Shown here: piece by piece, positions 49,454-63,934 of the stretch
Layout of the letters: each line of letters opens with the position of its first letter
Numbering within the stretch: the stretch's first letter is position 1
Source of the DNA: Roseovarius salincola
GTDB lineage: Bacteria; Pseudomonadota; Alphaproteobacteria; Rhodobacterales; Rhodobacteraceae
Length of the DNA stretch: 64,000 nt
Assembly: GCF_026891095.1 (NCBI RefSeq)
Contig: NZ_JAPTNL010000001.1
Coordinates: forward strand, 372,001 to 436,000
Direction: 5' to 3'
Translations under genes and position numbers: made by a program
Notes under the pieces: model-generated
Seen by the model: only the letters and a program-made list of their open reading frames with translations
Database searches by the model: none
Told to the model about the DNA's origin: nothing

Positions 49454-51781
49454 ATGGGAAATGAGCAGCACCGTCGCGTCCTGCGCGCGGGTTCCTCGCA
49501 AAGCGTATTGTTCGCTGTCCGGGCGTTCTGCCTCGCTCTTCTGACGGTGGCCATCATGGGCCTTCCGGGCAATGCCAATGCCCAGTCCTATCGCTTCAAC
49601 AACGTCGTCGTCGAAGGCAACCAGCGCATCGAAACGGGTACCATCCTCAATTACGCCGACATCGCCCGCGGCGAGACGGTTTCCGCCGCAAAGCTGAACG
49701 AAGCCTACCAGAGCATCCTGGGCAGCGGCCTTTTCGAAAGCGTCACCATCGAGCCGCGTGGCGGGCAGTTGTATATCCAGGTGGCAGAATATCCCACGAT
49801 CAACCGCATCGCCTTCGAGGGTAACCGGCGGATGAAAGACGAAGACATGCGGGGGTTCATCGACAGCGAGCCGCGCCAGGTCTTCAGCCCGTCCAAAGCC
49901 GAACGTGACGCTGCCACCCTGACCGAGGCCCTTGCTCAAAACGGGCGAATCGCGGCGCGTGTCACCCCGAAGATCATCCGCCGCAGCGACAACCGAGTCG
50001 ACCTCATCTTCGAGATTTTCGAAGGCCGAAAGATTGAGGTGAAGCGTATCGGTTTCGTCGGCAATCGCGCCTATTCGGACCGGCGTCTGCGCCGGGTGAT
50101 CGACAGCAAGCAGGCCGGGCTTCTGCGCGCGATCATCGAGCGCGACACCTTCGTCGAGGACCGTATCCAGTTCGACCGCCAGCTTCTGACCGATTTCTAC
50201 AACGCGCGCGGCTATGTCGATTTCCGTGTCACCGGCACCAATGCCGAACTGGCGCGCGGGCGCGACGGTTACTTCGTGACCTTCAACATCCAGGAAGGCC
50301 AACAGTTCCGCTTTGGTGAGATCACCACCGTCAGCGACCGAAACGATGTCGAGCCCGAGCCGTATCACGACGTTCTCAAGGTGCGTGAGGGCGTGGTCTA
50401 TTCGCCCACGCTGGTCGAAGACTCGATCACGCGGATGGAGCGTCTCGCGATCAAGAATGGCGTCGACTTCCTGCGTGTTGAGCCACGGATCACGCGCAAC
50501 GACCGTGACCTGACGCTTGACGTTGAATTCGCGCTGGTGCGTGGCCCCCGTGTCTTTGTCGAGCGGATCGATATCGAGGGCAACACGACGACACTTGACC
50601 GCGTGATCCGCCGTCAGTTCGATCTGGTCGAGGGTGACCCCTTCAACCCGCGCCAGATCCGCGAAGCGGCTGAACGGATCCGTCTTCTGCGGTATTTCTC
50701 GGACGTCGATGTGGACGCGCGCGAAGGGTCGCGGCCGGATCAGGTTGTCGTCGATGTGAATGTCGAGGAGACTACCACGGGTTCACTGTCCTTCGGCGCC
50801 AGCTATTCGACCAATTCGGGCGTGGGCGTAAGTGTGGGCTTCAGCGAACGCAACTTCATGGGACGCGGCCAGCAACTCACGGCGCAGGTCTCCGCATCTG
50901 AATCCACTGCCCAGTATAACCTCAGCTTCGTGGAACCCGCCTTTCTGAGCCGCAATGTCGAGTTCGGGCTGGATTTCTCGCTGATCGAAACGGATAGCGA
51001 TTTCAGCCTTTACGACACGACGATTGGTGTCTTTCGCCCAAGTCTGACCTTCCCAGTGAGCGAGAACGGGCGTTTTGGCATTTACTACGATGCCAGCTAC
51101 AAGGACATGAAGGACTACAGAGGCAATACCGGTATCCTGAGCGCAGAGGTCGCGCAGGGCGAAACCTGGGCCAGCGCAATTGGCTATCGCTACACATTCG
51201 ACTCGCGCCGCACAGGGCTTGATCCGAACTCCGGGGTCCTGGTCTCGTTCGGGCAGGAATATGCCGGACTGGGCGGCGACAGCGAGTACCTCAAGACAAG
51301 CGCCCGCGCCGTCGCGCAGACCACCGTTCTGAACGAGGAAGTCACGCTGCGTGCAACGCTGGAAGGTGGCGCTCTCGAGTTCATGGGCAGCAATGAAAGC
51401 CGCGCCGTGGACCGCTATACATCCCGGATCATGCGCGGATTCGAACCCAACGGCCTCGGTCCGATCGAGGGCACTGAACATCTGGGTGGCAATTACTTCG
51501 CGGTGGCCAAATTCGAAGCGGAGTTTCCGCTGGGTTTGCCGGAAGAATACGGCATCTCCGGCGGCGCATTCTACGATGTCGGCGCGATCTGGGGCGTCGA
51601 CACCACCAATGCCCGCTTCCGTGTCCGCTCTGAAAGCTTCGAACCACGCCATGTCATCGGTGTTTCGCTGTTCTGGGAATCCCCCTTCGGCCCGTTGCGG
51701 CTCAACTGGTCCACGGCGCTCGAAAAGGAGCCGGGCGATCTTGAACAGAACTTCGACCTGACTGTCAGAACCGAATTCTGA
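49454..51781 (+). CDS. bamA: Outer membrane protein assembly factor BamA
   Basis: Omp85-family protein of 775 residues that inserts beta-barrel proteins into the outer membrane. A signal peptide ends near residue 44 (NANA-QSYRF), five POTRA domains follow (repeats such as VVVEGNQRIETGTI, IAFEGNRRMKDEDM, IGFVGNRAYSDRRL, IDIEGNTTTLDRVI), then a 16-strand barrel with the RGF motif in IMRGFEPNG and a C-terminal aromatic QNFDLTVRTEF beta-signal. Starts the bamA-ompH-lpx cluster. Confidence 0.97.
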   Translation: MGNEQHRRVLRAGSSQSVLFAVRAFCLALLTVAIMGLPGNANAQSYRFNNVVVEGNQRIETGTILNYADIARGETVSAAKLNEAYQSILGSGLFESVTIEPRGGQLYIQVAEYPTINRIAFEGNRRMKDEDMRGFIDSEPRQVFSPSKAERDAATLTEALAQNGRIAARVTPKIIRRSDNRVDLIFEIFEGRKIEVKRIGFVGNRAYSDRRLRRVIDSKQAGLLRAIIERDTFVEDRIQFDRQLLTDFYNARGYVDFRVTGTNAELARGRDGYFVTFNIQEGQQFRFGEITTVSDRNDVEPEPYHDVLKVREGVVYSPTLVEDSITRMERLAIKNGVDFLRVEPRITRNDRDLTLDVEFALVRGPRVFVERIDIEGNTTTLDRVIRRQFDLVEGDPFNPRQIREAAERIRLLRYFSDVDVDAREGSRPDQVVVDVNVEETTTGSLSFGASYSTNSGVGVSVGFSERNFMGRGQQLTAQVSASESTAQYNLSFVEPAFLSRNVEFGLDFSLIETDSDFSLYDTTIGVFRPSLTFPVSENGRFGIYYDASYKDMKDYRGNTGILSAEVAQGETWASAIGYRYTFDSRRTGLDPNSGVLVSFGQEYAGLGGDSEYLKTSARAVAQTTVLNEEVTLRATLEGGALEFMGSNESRAVDRYTSRIMRGFEPNGLGPIEGTEHLGGNYFAVAKFEAEFPLGLPEEYGISGGAFYDVGAIWGVDTTNARFRVRSESFEPRHVIGVSLFWESPFGPLRLNWSTALEKEPGDLEQNFDLTVRTEF

Positions 51782-51788
51782 GGTCCTG

Positions 51789-52400
51789 ATGCCGACCCGG
51801 GCGCTTCTTCGCAGATCACTCATGGCGCTCTGCCTGTGTCTTCTTGGCGCGGGCACTGCCACCGCTCAGGGTGTCGGGGTCGTTCAAAGCGATGTGCTGG
51901 TGATCAATCCCGACAGGTTGTTCGCGGAAACCCAGTTGGGCGAGACCATGAACGAAGAGCTTCAAGCCAAGCGGGACGCGCTGATCGCGCATAACCGCAA
52001 GCTCGAGGCCGAGCTCGAGGCCGAAGAGAAGGCGCTGAGTGAATTGCGCGCCGAGACCAGCCCCGAAGAGTTCCGCGACCTCGCCGACGCTTTCGATGCG
52101 AAAGTCCGTAATATCCGACAGGACAGTGATCGACGTGCGCGCGATCTTGATCGGATCCGTTCGCAGGCGCCAGTGACCTTCATGCGACTGGTGGAACCGG
52201 TTCTGGTTGATATCATGCGCGATGCCGACGCGGCGGTCATCATGGACAGCCGCAGTGTTCTGCTGCGCGCCGAAGTGGTCGATATCACAGATGTTGCCGT
52301 TTCGCGGATCGACGAGGAAATCGGCAGCGAGCTGCCCGGCAGCATGGGCGGTGGTACGCCCGCCAGCGATGGCCCCGATGACCAGAGCGACGCAGACTGA
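51789..52400 (+). CDS. OmpH/Skp-family periplasmic chaperone
   Basis: Periplasmic protein of 203 residues. Signal peptide (LMALCLCLLGAGTATAQ), then VLVINPDRLFAETQLG typical of OmpH, a long charged helical region (about 60-125, heptad-like, ELEAELEAEEKALSELRAET) forming the Skp tentacle, and AAVIMDSRSVLLRAEVVDIT at the core. Lies 7 bp after bamA, whose unfolded clients it guards. Confidence 0.9.
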   Translation: MPTRALLRRSLMALCLCLLGAGTATAQGVGVVQSDVLVINPDRLFAETQLGETMNEELQAKRDALIAHNRKLEAELEAEEKALSELRAETSPEEFRDLADAFDAKVRNIRQDSDRRARDLDRIRSQAPVTFMRLVEPVLVDIMRDADAAVIMDSRSVLLRAEVVDITDVAVSRIDEEIGSELPGSMGGGTPASDGPDDQSDAD

Positions 52401-52408
52401 CCCGCGCG

Positions 52409-52428
52409 CTTGCCCATCCCTGGGCAAG
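52409..52428 (+). other. Inverted repeat between ompH and fabZ
   Basis: Perfect 8-bp stem CTTGCCCA with TGGGCAAG and a 4-base loop TCCC, but no T-tract follows. It could be a weak terminator, an RNA processing site or nothing; it marks the only sizeable gap in the bamA-to-lpxB run. Confidence 0.4.
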
Positions 52429-52469
52429 TTGCTAGGGACATCCCAGCAATCAGTGCGAAGGACCACGCC

Positions 52470-52934
52470 ATGACAGATCCGCTGAAAGCCGCGGATATTC
52501 ACTTGATCCAACGGCTTATCCCGCATCGCTACCCGTTCCTTCTTGTGGATAAGGTGGTCGATATCAATGGCTATTCCACGGCACGCGGGATCAAGAATGT
52601 CACCATGAACGAACCCCACTTCCAGGGGCATTTTCCCGGCAAGCCGATCATGCCGGGCGTGACCATCGTCGAGGCGATGGCGCAGACGGCGGCGGTCATG
52701 GTGGGCACGGCACTTGGCATGGAGGACCGCAACATGCTGGTCTATTTCATGTCGATCGACAAATGCAAGTTTCGGCGCATGGTGGTGCCGGGCGATGTGC
52801 TTGAAATGAAACTGGAAACACTGCGCGGCAAACCTGGTGGCAAAGTGTGGAAGTTTGGCGGCATTGCCGAGGTCGAGGGTGATATGGCCGCCGAGGCCGA
52901 GTTCACTGCGATGATGGATTTGCCCAAGGAGTAA
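52470..52934 (+). CDS. fabZ: 3-hydroxyacyl-[acyl-carrier-protein] dehydratase FabZ
   Basis: Hot-dog fold dehydratase of fatty acid synthesis, 154 residues. [17 protein letters not shown] and [19 protein letters not shown] hold the catalytic His and Glu. The ATG at 52470 begins the conserved region. It lies in front of lpxA, competing with LpxA for 3-hydroxyacyl-ACP, the usual arrangement for balancing phospholipid and lipid A. Confidence 0.97.
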   Translation: MTDPLKAADIHLIQRLIPHRYPFLLVDKVVDINGYSTARGIKNVTMNEPHFQGHFPGKPIMPGVTIVEAMAQTAAVMVGTALGMEDRNMLVYFMSIDKCKFRRMVVPGDVLEMKLETLRGKPGGKVWKFGGIAEVEGDMAAEAEFTAMMDLPKE

Positions 52935-52939
52935 GGTCT

Positions 52940-53743
52940 ATGTCAGACGGGGTGGAGAGCTTCGTTCATCCGACCGCGCTGGTCGAAGAGGGCGCCCGGC
53001 TTGGACCCGGCTGCCATGTCGGCCCATTCTGTCACGTTGGCCCTGACGCACGCCTTGGCGACGGGGTGGTCCTGAAATCGCATGTGGTGATTGCGGGCGA
53101 CACCAGTATCGGCGACGAGACCGTGATCTTTCCCTTCGCCTGCATCGGCGAAGTGCCGCAGGATCTCAAGTTCAAGGGTGAGCGCACGCGGCTGATGATC
53201 GGCGCGCGCAACCGCATTCGTGAGCATGTTACCATGAACACGGGCACCGCCGGGGGCGGTGGTGTGACCCGAGTCGGTGACGATGGGCTGTTCATGGCCG
53301 GATGTCATGTGGCTCATGACGTGCAGGTGGGCAACCGCGTGATCATTGTCAATAACGCTGCATTGGCAGGGCATTGCGTGCTTGAGGATGACGTAATCAT
53401 CGGCGGATTGTCGGGGGTGCATCAGTGGGTGCGAATCGGGCAAGGTGCGATCATCGGGGCGGTAACAATGGTTACCAACGATGTGATTCCCTATGGCCTT
53501 GTGCAGGCGCCGCGCGGCGGGCTGGACGGGCTGAACCTTGTCGGGCTCAAGCGCCGGGGCGTGCCACGGGCGGATATCACCGCGCTCAGGGCGGCGTTTC
53601 AGATGCTGGCGCAGGGCGAGGGCGCCTTTCAGGATCGCGCACGGCGGCTGGGAGACGAGGCCGAGAGCGCCTATGTGCGCCAGATCGTCGAATTCGTTAC
53701 CAGCGCGAGCGATCGCTCATTCCTGACGCCGGGAGAAGGCTGA
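52940..53743 (+). CDS. lpxA: UDP-N-acetylglucosamine acyltransferase
   Basis: First step of lipid A synthesis, left-handed beta-helix trimer, 267 residues. Hexapeptide repeats run through residues 5-190, the catalytic His lies in AGCHVAHDVQVGNR, and NNAALAGHCVLEDDVIIGG and GLNLVGLKRRGV are diagnostic. Starts 5 bp after fabZ. Confidence 0.97.
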   Translation: MSDGVESFVHPTALVEEGARLGPGCHVGPFCHVGPDARLGDGVVLKSHVVIAGDTSIGDETVIFPFACIGEVPQDLKFKGERTRLMIGARNRIREHVTMNTGTAGGGGVTRVGDDGLFMAGCHVAHDVQVGNRVIIVNNAALAGHCVLEDDVIIGGLSGVHQWVRIGQGAIIGAVTMVTNDVIPYGLVQAPRGGLDGLNLVGLKRRGVPRADITALRAAFQMLAQGEGAFQDRARRLGDEAESAYVRQIVEFVTSASDRSFLTPGEG

Positions 53744-53745
53744 AC

Positions 53746-54552
53746 ATGGCCGGCAAACTGGCGATACTGGCCTGTTCGGGCGGGCTTCCGGTGCGGATCG
53801 CGGCGGCACAGCCGGATGCCATAAAGATCGGATTTCACGGCATTCCCAATGACCTGGACGGCGATGTTGATGTTCATCGCTTCGAGAAGATGGGCACGCT
53901 CTTTGACTCGCTGAAGGACCGGGGTGTGGACCGCGTGGTCTTTGCCGGATCGCTCGCGCGGCCGCCGTTGGATCCTTCGGCTTTCGATGCGACGATGCTG
54001 TCGCTCGCGCCGCGGTTAATGGTTGCGATGCAGGGCGGCGATGACGCGCTTCTGAGCCAGGTGATCGAGATTTTCGAGGAACAGGGCTTTGCCGTGATGG
54101 GCGCGCATGAACTGGTTCCGGGGCTGACCGCGGAAGATGGCCTGCTGGTCGGCGCGCCGCCGTCGGACGCGGATTTAAACGATGTTTCAAGGGCTTGGGA
54201 CATTCTGATGGCGCTGTCTCCGCTGGATGTGGGACAGGGTTGCGTGGTCGCGGGTGGCCAGTGTCTGGGAATCGAAACGGTGCAGGGCACCGATGCGCTG
54301 TTGCGGTTCGTGGCCCAGACGCCAAAAAATTTACGTCGTGATTTCAAGGGTGTATACGTCAAAGCCGCGAAGCGGGGGCAGGATCTGCGCATCGACATGC
54401 CGGTGATCGGCCCCGACACGATCGCGGCGGTGGCCGAGGCCGGGTTGGCCGGACTGGTGATCGAAGCCGGGCGGGTCATGATCATAGATCGCGAAAGAAC
54501 GTTGGATGCCATTGAAAAGGCAGGACTTTTCCTGACCGCACGGGTGCTGTGA
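53746..54552 (+). CDS. lpxI: UDP-2,3-diacylglucosamine pyrophosphatase LpxI
   Basis: Alphaproteobacterial replacement for LpxH (former DUF1009 family), hydrolysing UDP-diacylglucosamine to lipid X; 268 residues. KLAILACSGGLPVRIAAAQ, DRVVFAGSLARPPL, LSPLDVGQGCVVAGGQCLGIE-type region (split here as DVGQGCVVAGGQ, GIETVQGTDALL) and DMPVIGPDTIAA are characteristic. ATG 53746 lies 2 bases after the lpxA stop. Confidence 0.95.
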   Translation: MAGKLAILACSGGLPVRIAAAQPDAIKIGFHGIPNDLDGDVDVHRFEKMGTLFDSLKDRGVDRVVFAGSLARPPLDPSAFDATMLSLAPRLMVAMQGGDDALLSQVIEIFEEQGFAVMGAHELVPGLTAEDGLLVGAPPSDADLNDVSRAWDILMALSPLDVGQGCVVAGGQCLGIETVQGTDALLRFVAQTPKNLRRDFKGVYVKAAKRGQDLRIDMPVIGPDTIAAVAEAGLAGLVIEAGRVMIIDRERTLDAIEKAGLFLTARVL

Positions 54553-55712
54553 TGAAGGTGTTCCTGATCGCCGGGGAAGCCTCGGGCGACAGGCTGGGCG
54601 CGGCGCTGATGGCGGGTCTGAAATCCCTGGAAAGTGTTGAGTTTCAAGGCGTTGGCGGCCCGCTGATGGAAGCCGAGGGGATGCAGAGCCTGTTCCCGAT
54701 GGATGAGCTGAGCGTCATGGGGCTGGCGGAAATTCTGCCGAAATATCCACAGCTCAGACGGCGCTTGCACCAGACCGCCGATGCGGTGCTGGCGGCGCGC
54801 CCCGATGTGCTGATCACCATCGACAGCCCCGATTTCTGCCTGCGCGCCGCAAAGCTTGTGAAGGCGAAAAGTAACATAAGAACAGTGCATTACGTGGCGC
54901 CATCGGTCTGGGCCTGGCGCGCGAAGCGGGCGAAAAAGATGGCCGGGGTGGTCGATCACGTGCTGGCGCTTTTGCCGTTCGAGCCGCCCTATATGGAAGC
55001 CGAGGGGATGGAATGCGACTTTGTCGGCCATCCGGTGGTCAGTGAGCGGCAGGCAAATACCCAAGAAATTCAAGACTTTAAGGAACGTCATGCCATCAAG
55101 GCGCCGCTCTGGATGATTCTTCCGGGGTCGCGACGGGGTGAGATCGAAGGCCTCGGCGCGCGGTTCTCGGAGGTTGTGAGGCGGGTTCTGGCGGATAAAC
55201 CATTGCTATCATTGGTGATTCCGACCACGGCCAATGTCGCGCCATTGGTGCGCGAGATGGTCCGGGACTGGCCGGTGAAGCCGCTGATCCTGAGCCCCGA
55301 GGGCATGGCAGCCGAGACCTTTCAGGCCGAGAAACGCGCGGCCTTCGGTGCGGCCGATTGGGCGCTGGCGGCATCGGGCACGGTGTCATTGGAACTGGCT
55401 GCGGCGGGCACGCCGATGGTGATCGCTTATGATCTCAAGCCATTGAGTCGTATCATTATTTCGCGGATGCTGAAGGTCGATACACTGACCTTGGTAAACC
55501 TCGTATCAGAGACGCGGGCGATCCCGGAATTCATCGGCAAACGCTGTCGCCCGGAGCTGATCGCGCCCGCGATGCTGGCGCTGATGGAGGCGTCGGGCGC
55601 GCAGCGCGCGGCGATGGAACTGACCATGGAGCGGTTGGGGCGGGATGGCGAGGCCCCCGGACTGCGCGCCGCAAAGGCGGTTCTGACCCGTATGAATGCC
55701 GCCAAAGGTTAA
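54552..55712 (+). CDS. lpxB: Lipid-A-disaccharide synthase
   Basis: Glycosyltransferase of 386 residues joining UDP-diacylglucosamine and lipid X. VFLIAGEASGDRLGAALM, VGGPLMEAEGMQSLF, VHYVAPSVWAWRAKRAKK, LPGSRRGEIEGLG and AASGTVSLELAAAGTPM are diagnostic. The ATG shares one base with the lpxI stop (TGATG); a GTG three bases earlier is possible. Last gene of the lipid A cluster. Confidence 0.96.
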   Translation: MKVFLIAGEASGDRLGAALMAGLKSLESVEFQGVGGPLMEAEGMQSLFPMDELSVMGLAEILPKYPQLRRRLHQTADAVLAARPDVLITIDSPDFCLRAAKLVKAKSNIRTVHYVAPSVWAWRAKRAKKMAGVVDHVLALLPFEPPYMEAEGMECDFVGHPVVSERQANTQEIQDFKERHAIKAPLWMILPGSRRGEIEGLGARFSEVVRRVLADKPLLSLVIPTTANVAPLVREMVRDWPVKPLILSPEGMAAETFQAEKRAAFGAADWALAASGTVSLELAAAGTPMVIAYDLKPLSRIIISRMLKVDTLTLVNLVSETRAIPEFIGKRCRPELIAPAMLALMEASGAQRAAMELTMERLGRDGEAPGLRAAKAVLTRMNAAKG

Positions 55713-55723
55713 CGCGGCGCAGC

Positions 55724-55795
55724 TGTACAAATCGTCCGTTTTGTACGCGGGTTTTGTACCGGAAACGGAGGTGCCGCGTTCCGGTCTGTACAAAA
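55724..55795. repeat. Cluster of four TGTAC/TTTTGTAC motifs
   Basis: TGTACAAA (55724-55731), TTTTGTAC (55739-55746), TTTTGTAC (55752-55759) and TGTACAAAA (55787-55795) form two inverted pairs. The outer pair is extended by CGGAA and TTCCGG arms. It lies in the gap between lpxB and the TauE/SafE gene and may be an operator array or hairpin. Confidence 0.6.
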
Positions 55796-55905
55796 TGTCC
55801 CGTCACCCGTGATTTGACCGCTCTTCGATCCCGTCGCGACGTGGCAGGAGCGTGCGGCATTCCGGGCTGTGGTCAGCGCGATATGTTTTGGCGTATATAA
55901 CGGTC

Positions 55906-56712
55906 ATGAGTAAACAACAGAACATGGATGCGCAACGCAGCCTGCCGGGCGCTTTCGGTGGTGGCGCCATCATCGGAGCACTTGGCGGCTTGATCGGGCT
56001 GGGTGGCGCCGAGTTCCGCCTGCCGCTTCTGATCGGGGTGTTCCGCTTCGCCGCGCTGGAGGCGGTGATCCTGAACAAGGCCATCAGCCTCGTGGTCGTG
56101 GCGGCGGCCCTGCCGTTTCGCGCCGGGGCGGTCCCCTTTGCCGAGATCGCATCCCACTGGCCGATCATCCTGAACCTTCTGACAGGAAGCCTGATCGGGG
56201 CATGGGTGGGGGCGGGATGGGCCACGCGGCTGAGCACCGAGACGCTTCACAAGATACTGGGCGTCCTGATGATCGGCATCGCGGCGGTGCTTCTGCTGGG
56301 TCATGACGCGACCGCGCCCGCCGGTCTTTTCTCGGGGGCGGGGCAGGTGATCGCGGGGGTCGGGCTTGGCTTCGGGATCGGCGTTGTCGCCTCGCTCATG
56401 GGGGTCGCGGGGGGCGAGTTGCTGATTCCCACGCTCGTTCTTGTGTTCGGGGCCGATATCAAGCTGGCGGGGTCGCTTGCGCTGGCGGTGAGTCTGCCGA
56501 CCATGCTGGTCGGCTTCGCGCGATACAGCCAGGACCGGAGTTTCGAGACGCTGGCGCGCAACAAGGCCTTTCTTGTGATGATGGCGGCGGGATCCGTCAT
56601 CGGCGCCTTCATCGGGGGGATGTTGCTGGGGATCGTGCCGGACGCGATCCTGATCCCGGCGCTGTCGGCCATCCTGGTGATTTCAGCGATCCGGGTCTGG
56701 CGGCACGGATAA
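55906..56712 (+). CDS. TauE/SafE-family membrane permease
   Basis: Integral membrane protein of 268 residues with about eight hydrophobic segments and the two-fold repeated glycine-rich TauE/SafE signature (GALGGLIGLGGAEFRLPLL early; VVASLMGVAGGELLIPTLV in the second half). Family members export sulfite, sulfoacetate or other organosulfur anions; the substrate here is unknown. ATG 55906 is the first with a plausible N-terminus. The TGTAC cluster upstream may regulate it. Confidence 0.88.
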   Translation: MSKQQNMDAQRSLPGAFGGGAIIGALGGLIGLGGAEFRLPLLIGVFRFAALEAVILNKAISLVVVAAALPFRAGAVPFAEIASHWPIILNLLTGSLIGAWVGAGWATRLSTETLHKILGVLMIGIAAVLLLGHDATAPAGLFSGAGQVIAGVGLGFGIGVVASLMGVAGGELLIPTLVLVFGADIKLAGSLALAVSLPTMLVGFARYSQDRSFETLARNKAFLVMMAAGSVIGAFIGGMLLGIVPDAILIPALSAILVISAIRVWRHG

Positions 56713-56725
56713 CGGCCGGGTTGCG

Positions 56726-56774
56726 CCGGGGGGCCAGCCCCCGGACCCCCCGAGGTATTTGAAGCCAGATGAAG
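56726..56774 (-). repeat. Intergenic repeat, copy 2
   Basis: Inverted copy of the 28-base core at 56747-56774, with an adjoining hairpin CCGGGGGG...GCCCCCGG-like stem (56726-56744). It separates the convergent TauE/SafE and mnmA genes and may act as a terminator. Confidence 0.8.
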
Positions 56775-56785
56775 GGGGGCCGCGT

Positions 56786-57925
56786 TCAGTCGCCGCGCCA
56801 GATCCAGCCGCCGCCCAGAATGCGGGAGCCGCCGGTTTCATAGACCACGCAGGCCTGGCCCGGGCTCACGCCTTCCTCGGGGGTCAGCAATTCGACCTTG
56901 GCCTCGGTTTCGGAGAGCGGGCGGATGATCGCCTCTTGCGGGGGGCGGGTCGAGCGCAGCTTGACCGAGACATGCCATTCGGGACGCGCGGTGAAGGCGG
57001 TGTCGCCGAGCCAGTTGATTTCGCGCACGGGCACCGTGCGGGTGGCGAGCATCTCCTTTGGGCCGACGATGACGCGGCGGGCGTCCACATCGAGGCGCAC
57101 CACGTAGAGCGGTTCACTGAGCCCGCCGATCCCGAGGCCGCGGCGCTGGCCGATCGTGTAGTGGATGACGCCGTCATGGGTGCCCAGCACGCGGCCATCG
57201 GCATGGACGATCTCGCCGGGTTCGGCGGCGCCGGGGCGCAGTTTCTCGATCACGCCGGCATAATTGCCGTCGGGCACGAAGCAGATGTCCTGGCTGTCGG
57301 GCTTGTCGGCCACTTGCAGCCCATAGCGCGCCGCCAGCGCGCGGGTGGCGTGTTTGGAAGGCAGGTGGCCCAGCGGAAAGCGCAGGAATGCGAGCTGCTC
57401 GGGGGTGGTCGAAAAGAGGAAATAGCTTTGATCGCGATTTGCGTCGGCGGCGCTGTGGAGTTCGGGGCCATGCGCGCCCATCTTGCGCTGGATGTAATGG
57501 CCGGTGGCCATGCAGTCGGCATCGAGGTCGCGGGCGGTTTCCAGCAGGTCCTTGAACTTCACGCGCTCGTTGCAGCGGATGCAGGGCACCGGGGTGGCCC
57601 CGGCGAGGTAGCTGTCGGCGAATTCGTCGATCACCGCGTCGCGGAAGATGTTTTCGTAATCCAGCACGTAATGGGGAAAGCCCATATCCTCGGCGACGCG
57701 GCGGGCGTCGTGGATATCGATCCCCGCGCAGCAGGCGCCTTTCTTGGCCAACGCCGCGCCGTGATCATAAAGCTGAAGGGTGACGCCGACCACGTCATAG
57801 CCTTCCTCGGCCAGTTGCGCGGCCACGACCGAGCTGTCGACGCCGCCGGACATGGCGACGACGACACGGGTGTCGGCGGGGGCCTTGGCGAAGCCAAGCG
57901 AGTTGAGCGTGGTGTCGAGGGGCAT
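56786..57925 (-). CDS. mnmA: tRNA-specific 2-thiouridylase MnmA
   Basis: Thiolates U34 of tRNA-Lys, -Glu and -Gln; 379 residues. PP-loop [18 protein letters not shown] near residue 22, catalytic cysteines in [11 protein letters not shown] and [12 protein letters not shown], and [20 protein letters not shown] are diagnostic. ATG 57925 has AAGGAGA 8 bases upstream; a frame extension to 57976 is not used. A matching promoter lies just upstream. Confidence 0.97.
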   Translation of the reverse strand: MPLDTTLNSLGFAKAPADTRVVVAMSGGVDSSVVAAQLAEEGYDVVGVTLQLYDHGAALAKKGACCAGIDIHDARRVAEDMGFPHYVLDYENIFRDAVIDEFADSYLAGATPVPCIRCNERVKFKDLLETARDLDADCMATGHYIQRKMGAHGPELHSAADANRDQSYFLFSTTPEQLAFLRFPLGHLPSKHATRALAARYGLQVADKPDSQDICFVPDGNYAGVIEKLRPGAAEPGEIVHADGRVLGTHDGVIHYTIGQRRGLGIGGLSEPLYVVRLDVDARRVIVGPKEMLATRTVPVREINWLGDTAFTARPEWHVSVKLRSTRPPQEAIIRPLSETEAKVELLTPEEGVSPGQACVVYETGGSRILGGGWIWRGD

Positions 57926-57948
57926 GATCTGTCTCCTTGATGCAGCGG

Positions 57949-57976
57949 AATATAGGAAAATGCCACCTAGTCTCAA
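57949..57976 (-). promoter_or_regulatory. Sigma-70-like promoter of mnmA
   Basis: On the minus strand TTGAGA (57976-57971), 16-base spacer, TATATT (57954-57949), ending about 24 bases before the ATG. Confidence 0.6.
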
Positions 57977-58048
57977 GTGGCGGTTTCACCGGTCGTTAAG
58001 GGACAGGCGGCAGTTTGGCCGCGGGATCTAGCGAGAAGGGGTGAGACC

Positions 58049-58333
58049 ATGTTCCTCAAGAAGACAAATGGGAAGCGGACGGTGAAGCTGCCCGATGGCA
58101 GCGTGATGAGCTGCGTCGATCTGCCGGCGCCCGATACCGCGCGCTGGACGGCGGCGCGCAAGCTGGCGGTGGTGCGCGGTGTGGCGCATGGGCTGATCGA
58201 AAAGGACGCGGCGCTGGAGCGTTACGGACTGAGCGAGGCGGAGTTCCTGGAATGGGTGAAGGGTGCCGGGGAGGGCGGCTTGAGCGGCTTGAGGGCGACC
58301 CTGCGCAAGAAAAGATATACAACCCTTGATTGA
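58049..58333 (+). CDS. sciP: CtrA inhibitor SciP (DUF1153)
   Basis: Protein of 94 residues, one DUF1153 domain: KLPDGSVMSCVDLPAPDTAR followed by a helix-turn-helix-like RWTAARKLAVVRGVAHGLI and ALERYGLSEAEFLEW. SciP binds CtrA at promoters and blocks recruitment of RNA polymerase in Caulobacter. Its position directly upstream of ctrA supports the assignment. AAGGGGTGA precedes the ATG at 58049. Confidence 0.9.
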   Translation: MFLKKTNGKRTVKLPDGSVMSCVDLPAPDTARWTAARKLAVVRGVAHGLIEKDAALERYGLSEAEFLEWVKGAGEGGLSGLRATLRKKRYTTLD

Positions 58334-58355
58334 ATAATTAGTTTGCGTCAACCGG

Positions 58356-58371
58356 GTAACTTGTGGTTAAC
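58356..58371 (+). promoter_or_regulatory. Candidate CtrA box upstream of ctrA
   Basis: GTAA-N7-TTAAC, one mismatch from TTAA-N7-TTAAC, 55 bp before the ctrA start. CtrA autoregulation is established in Caulobacter and relatives, so a site here is expected. Confidence 0.6.
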
Positions 58372-58425
58372 CATAAAGAGGCAATGTAACGACTGACCAT
58401 CTGGAGTTACAGCGGAGTTGAGTTA

Positions 58426-63934
<5,509 letters not shown>

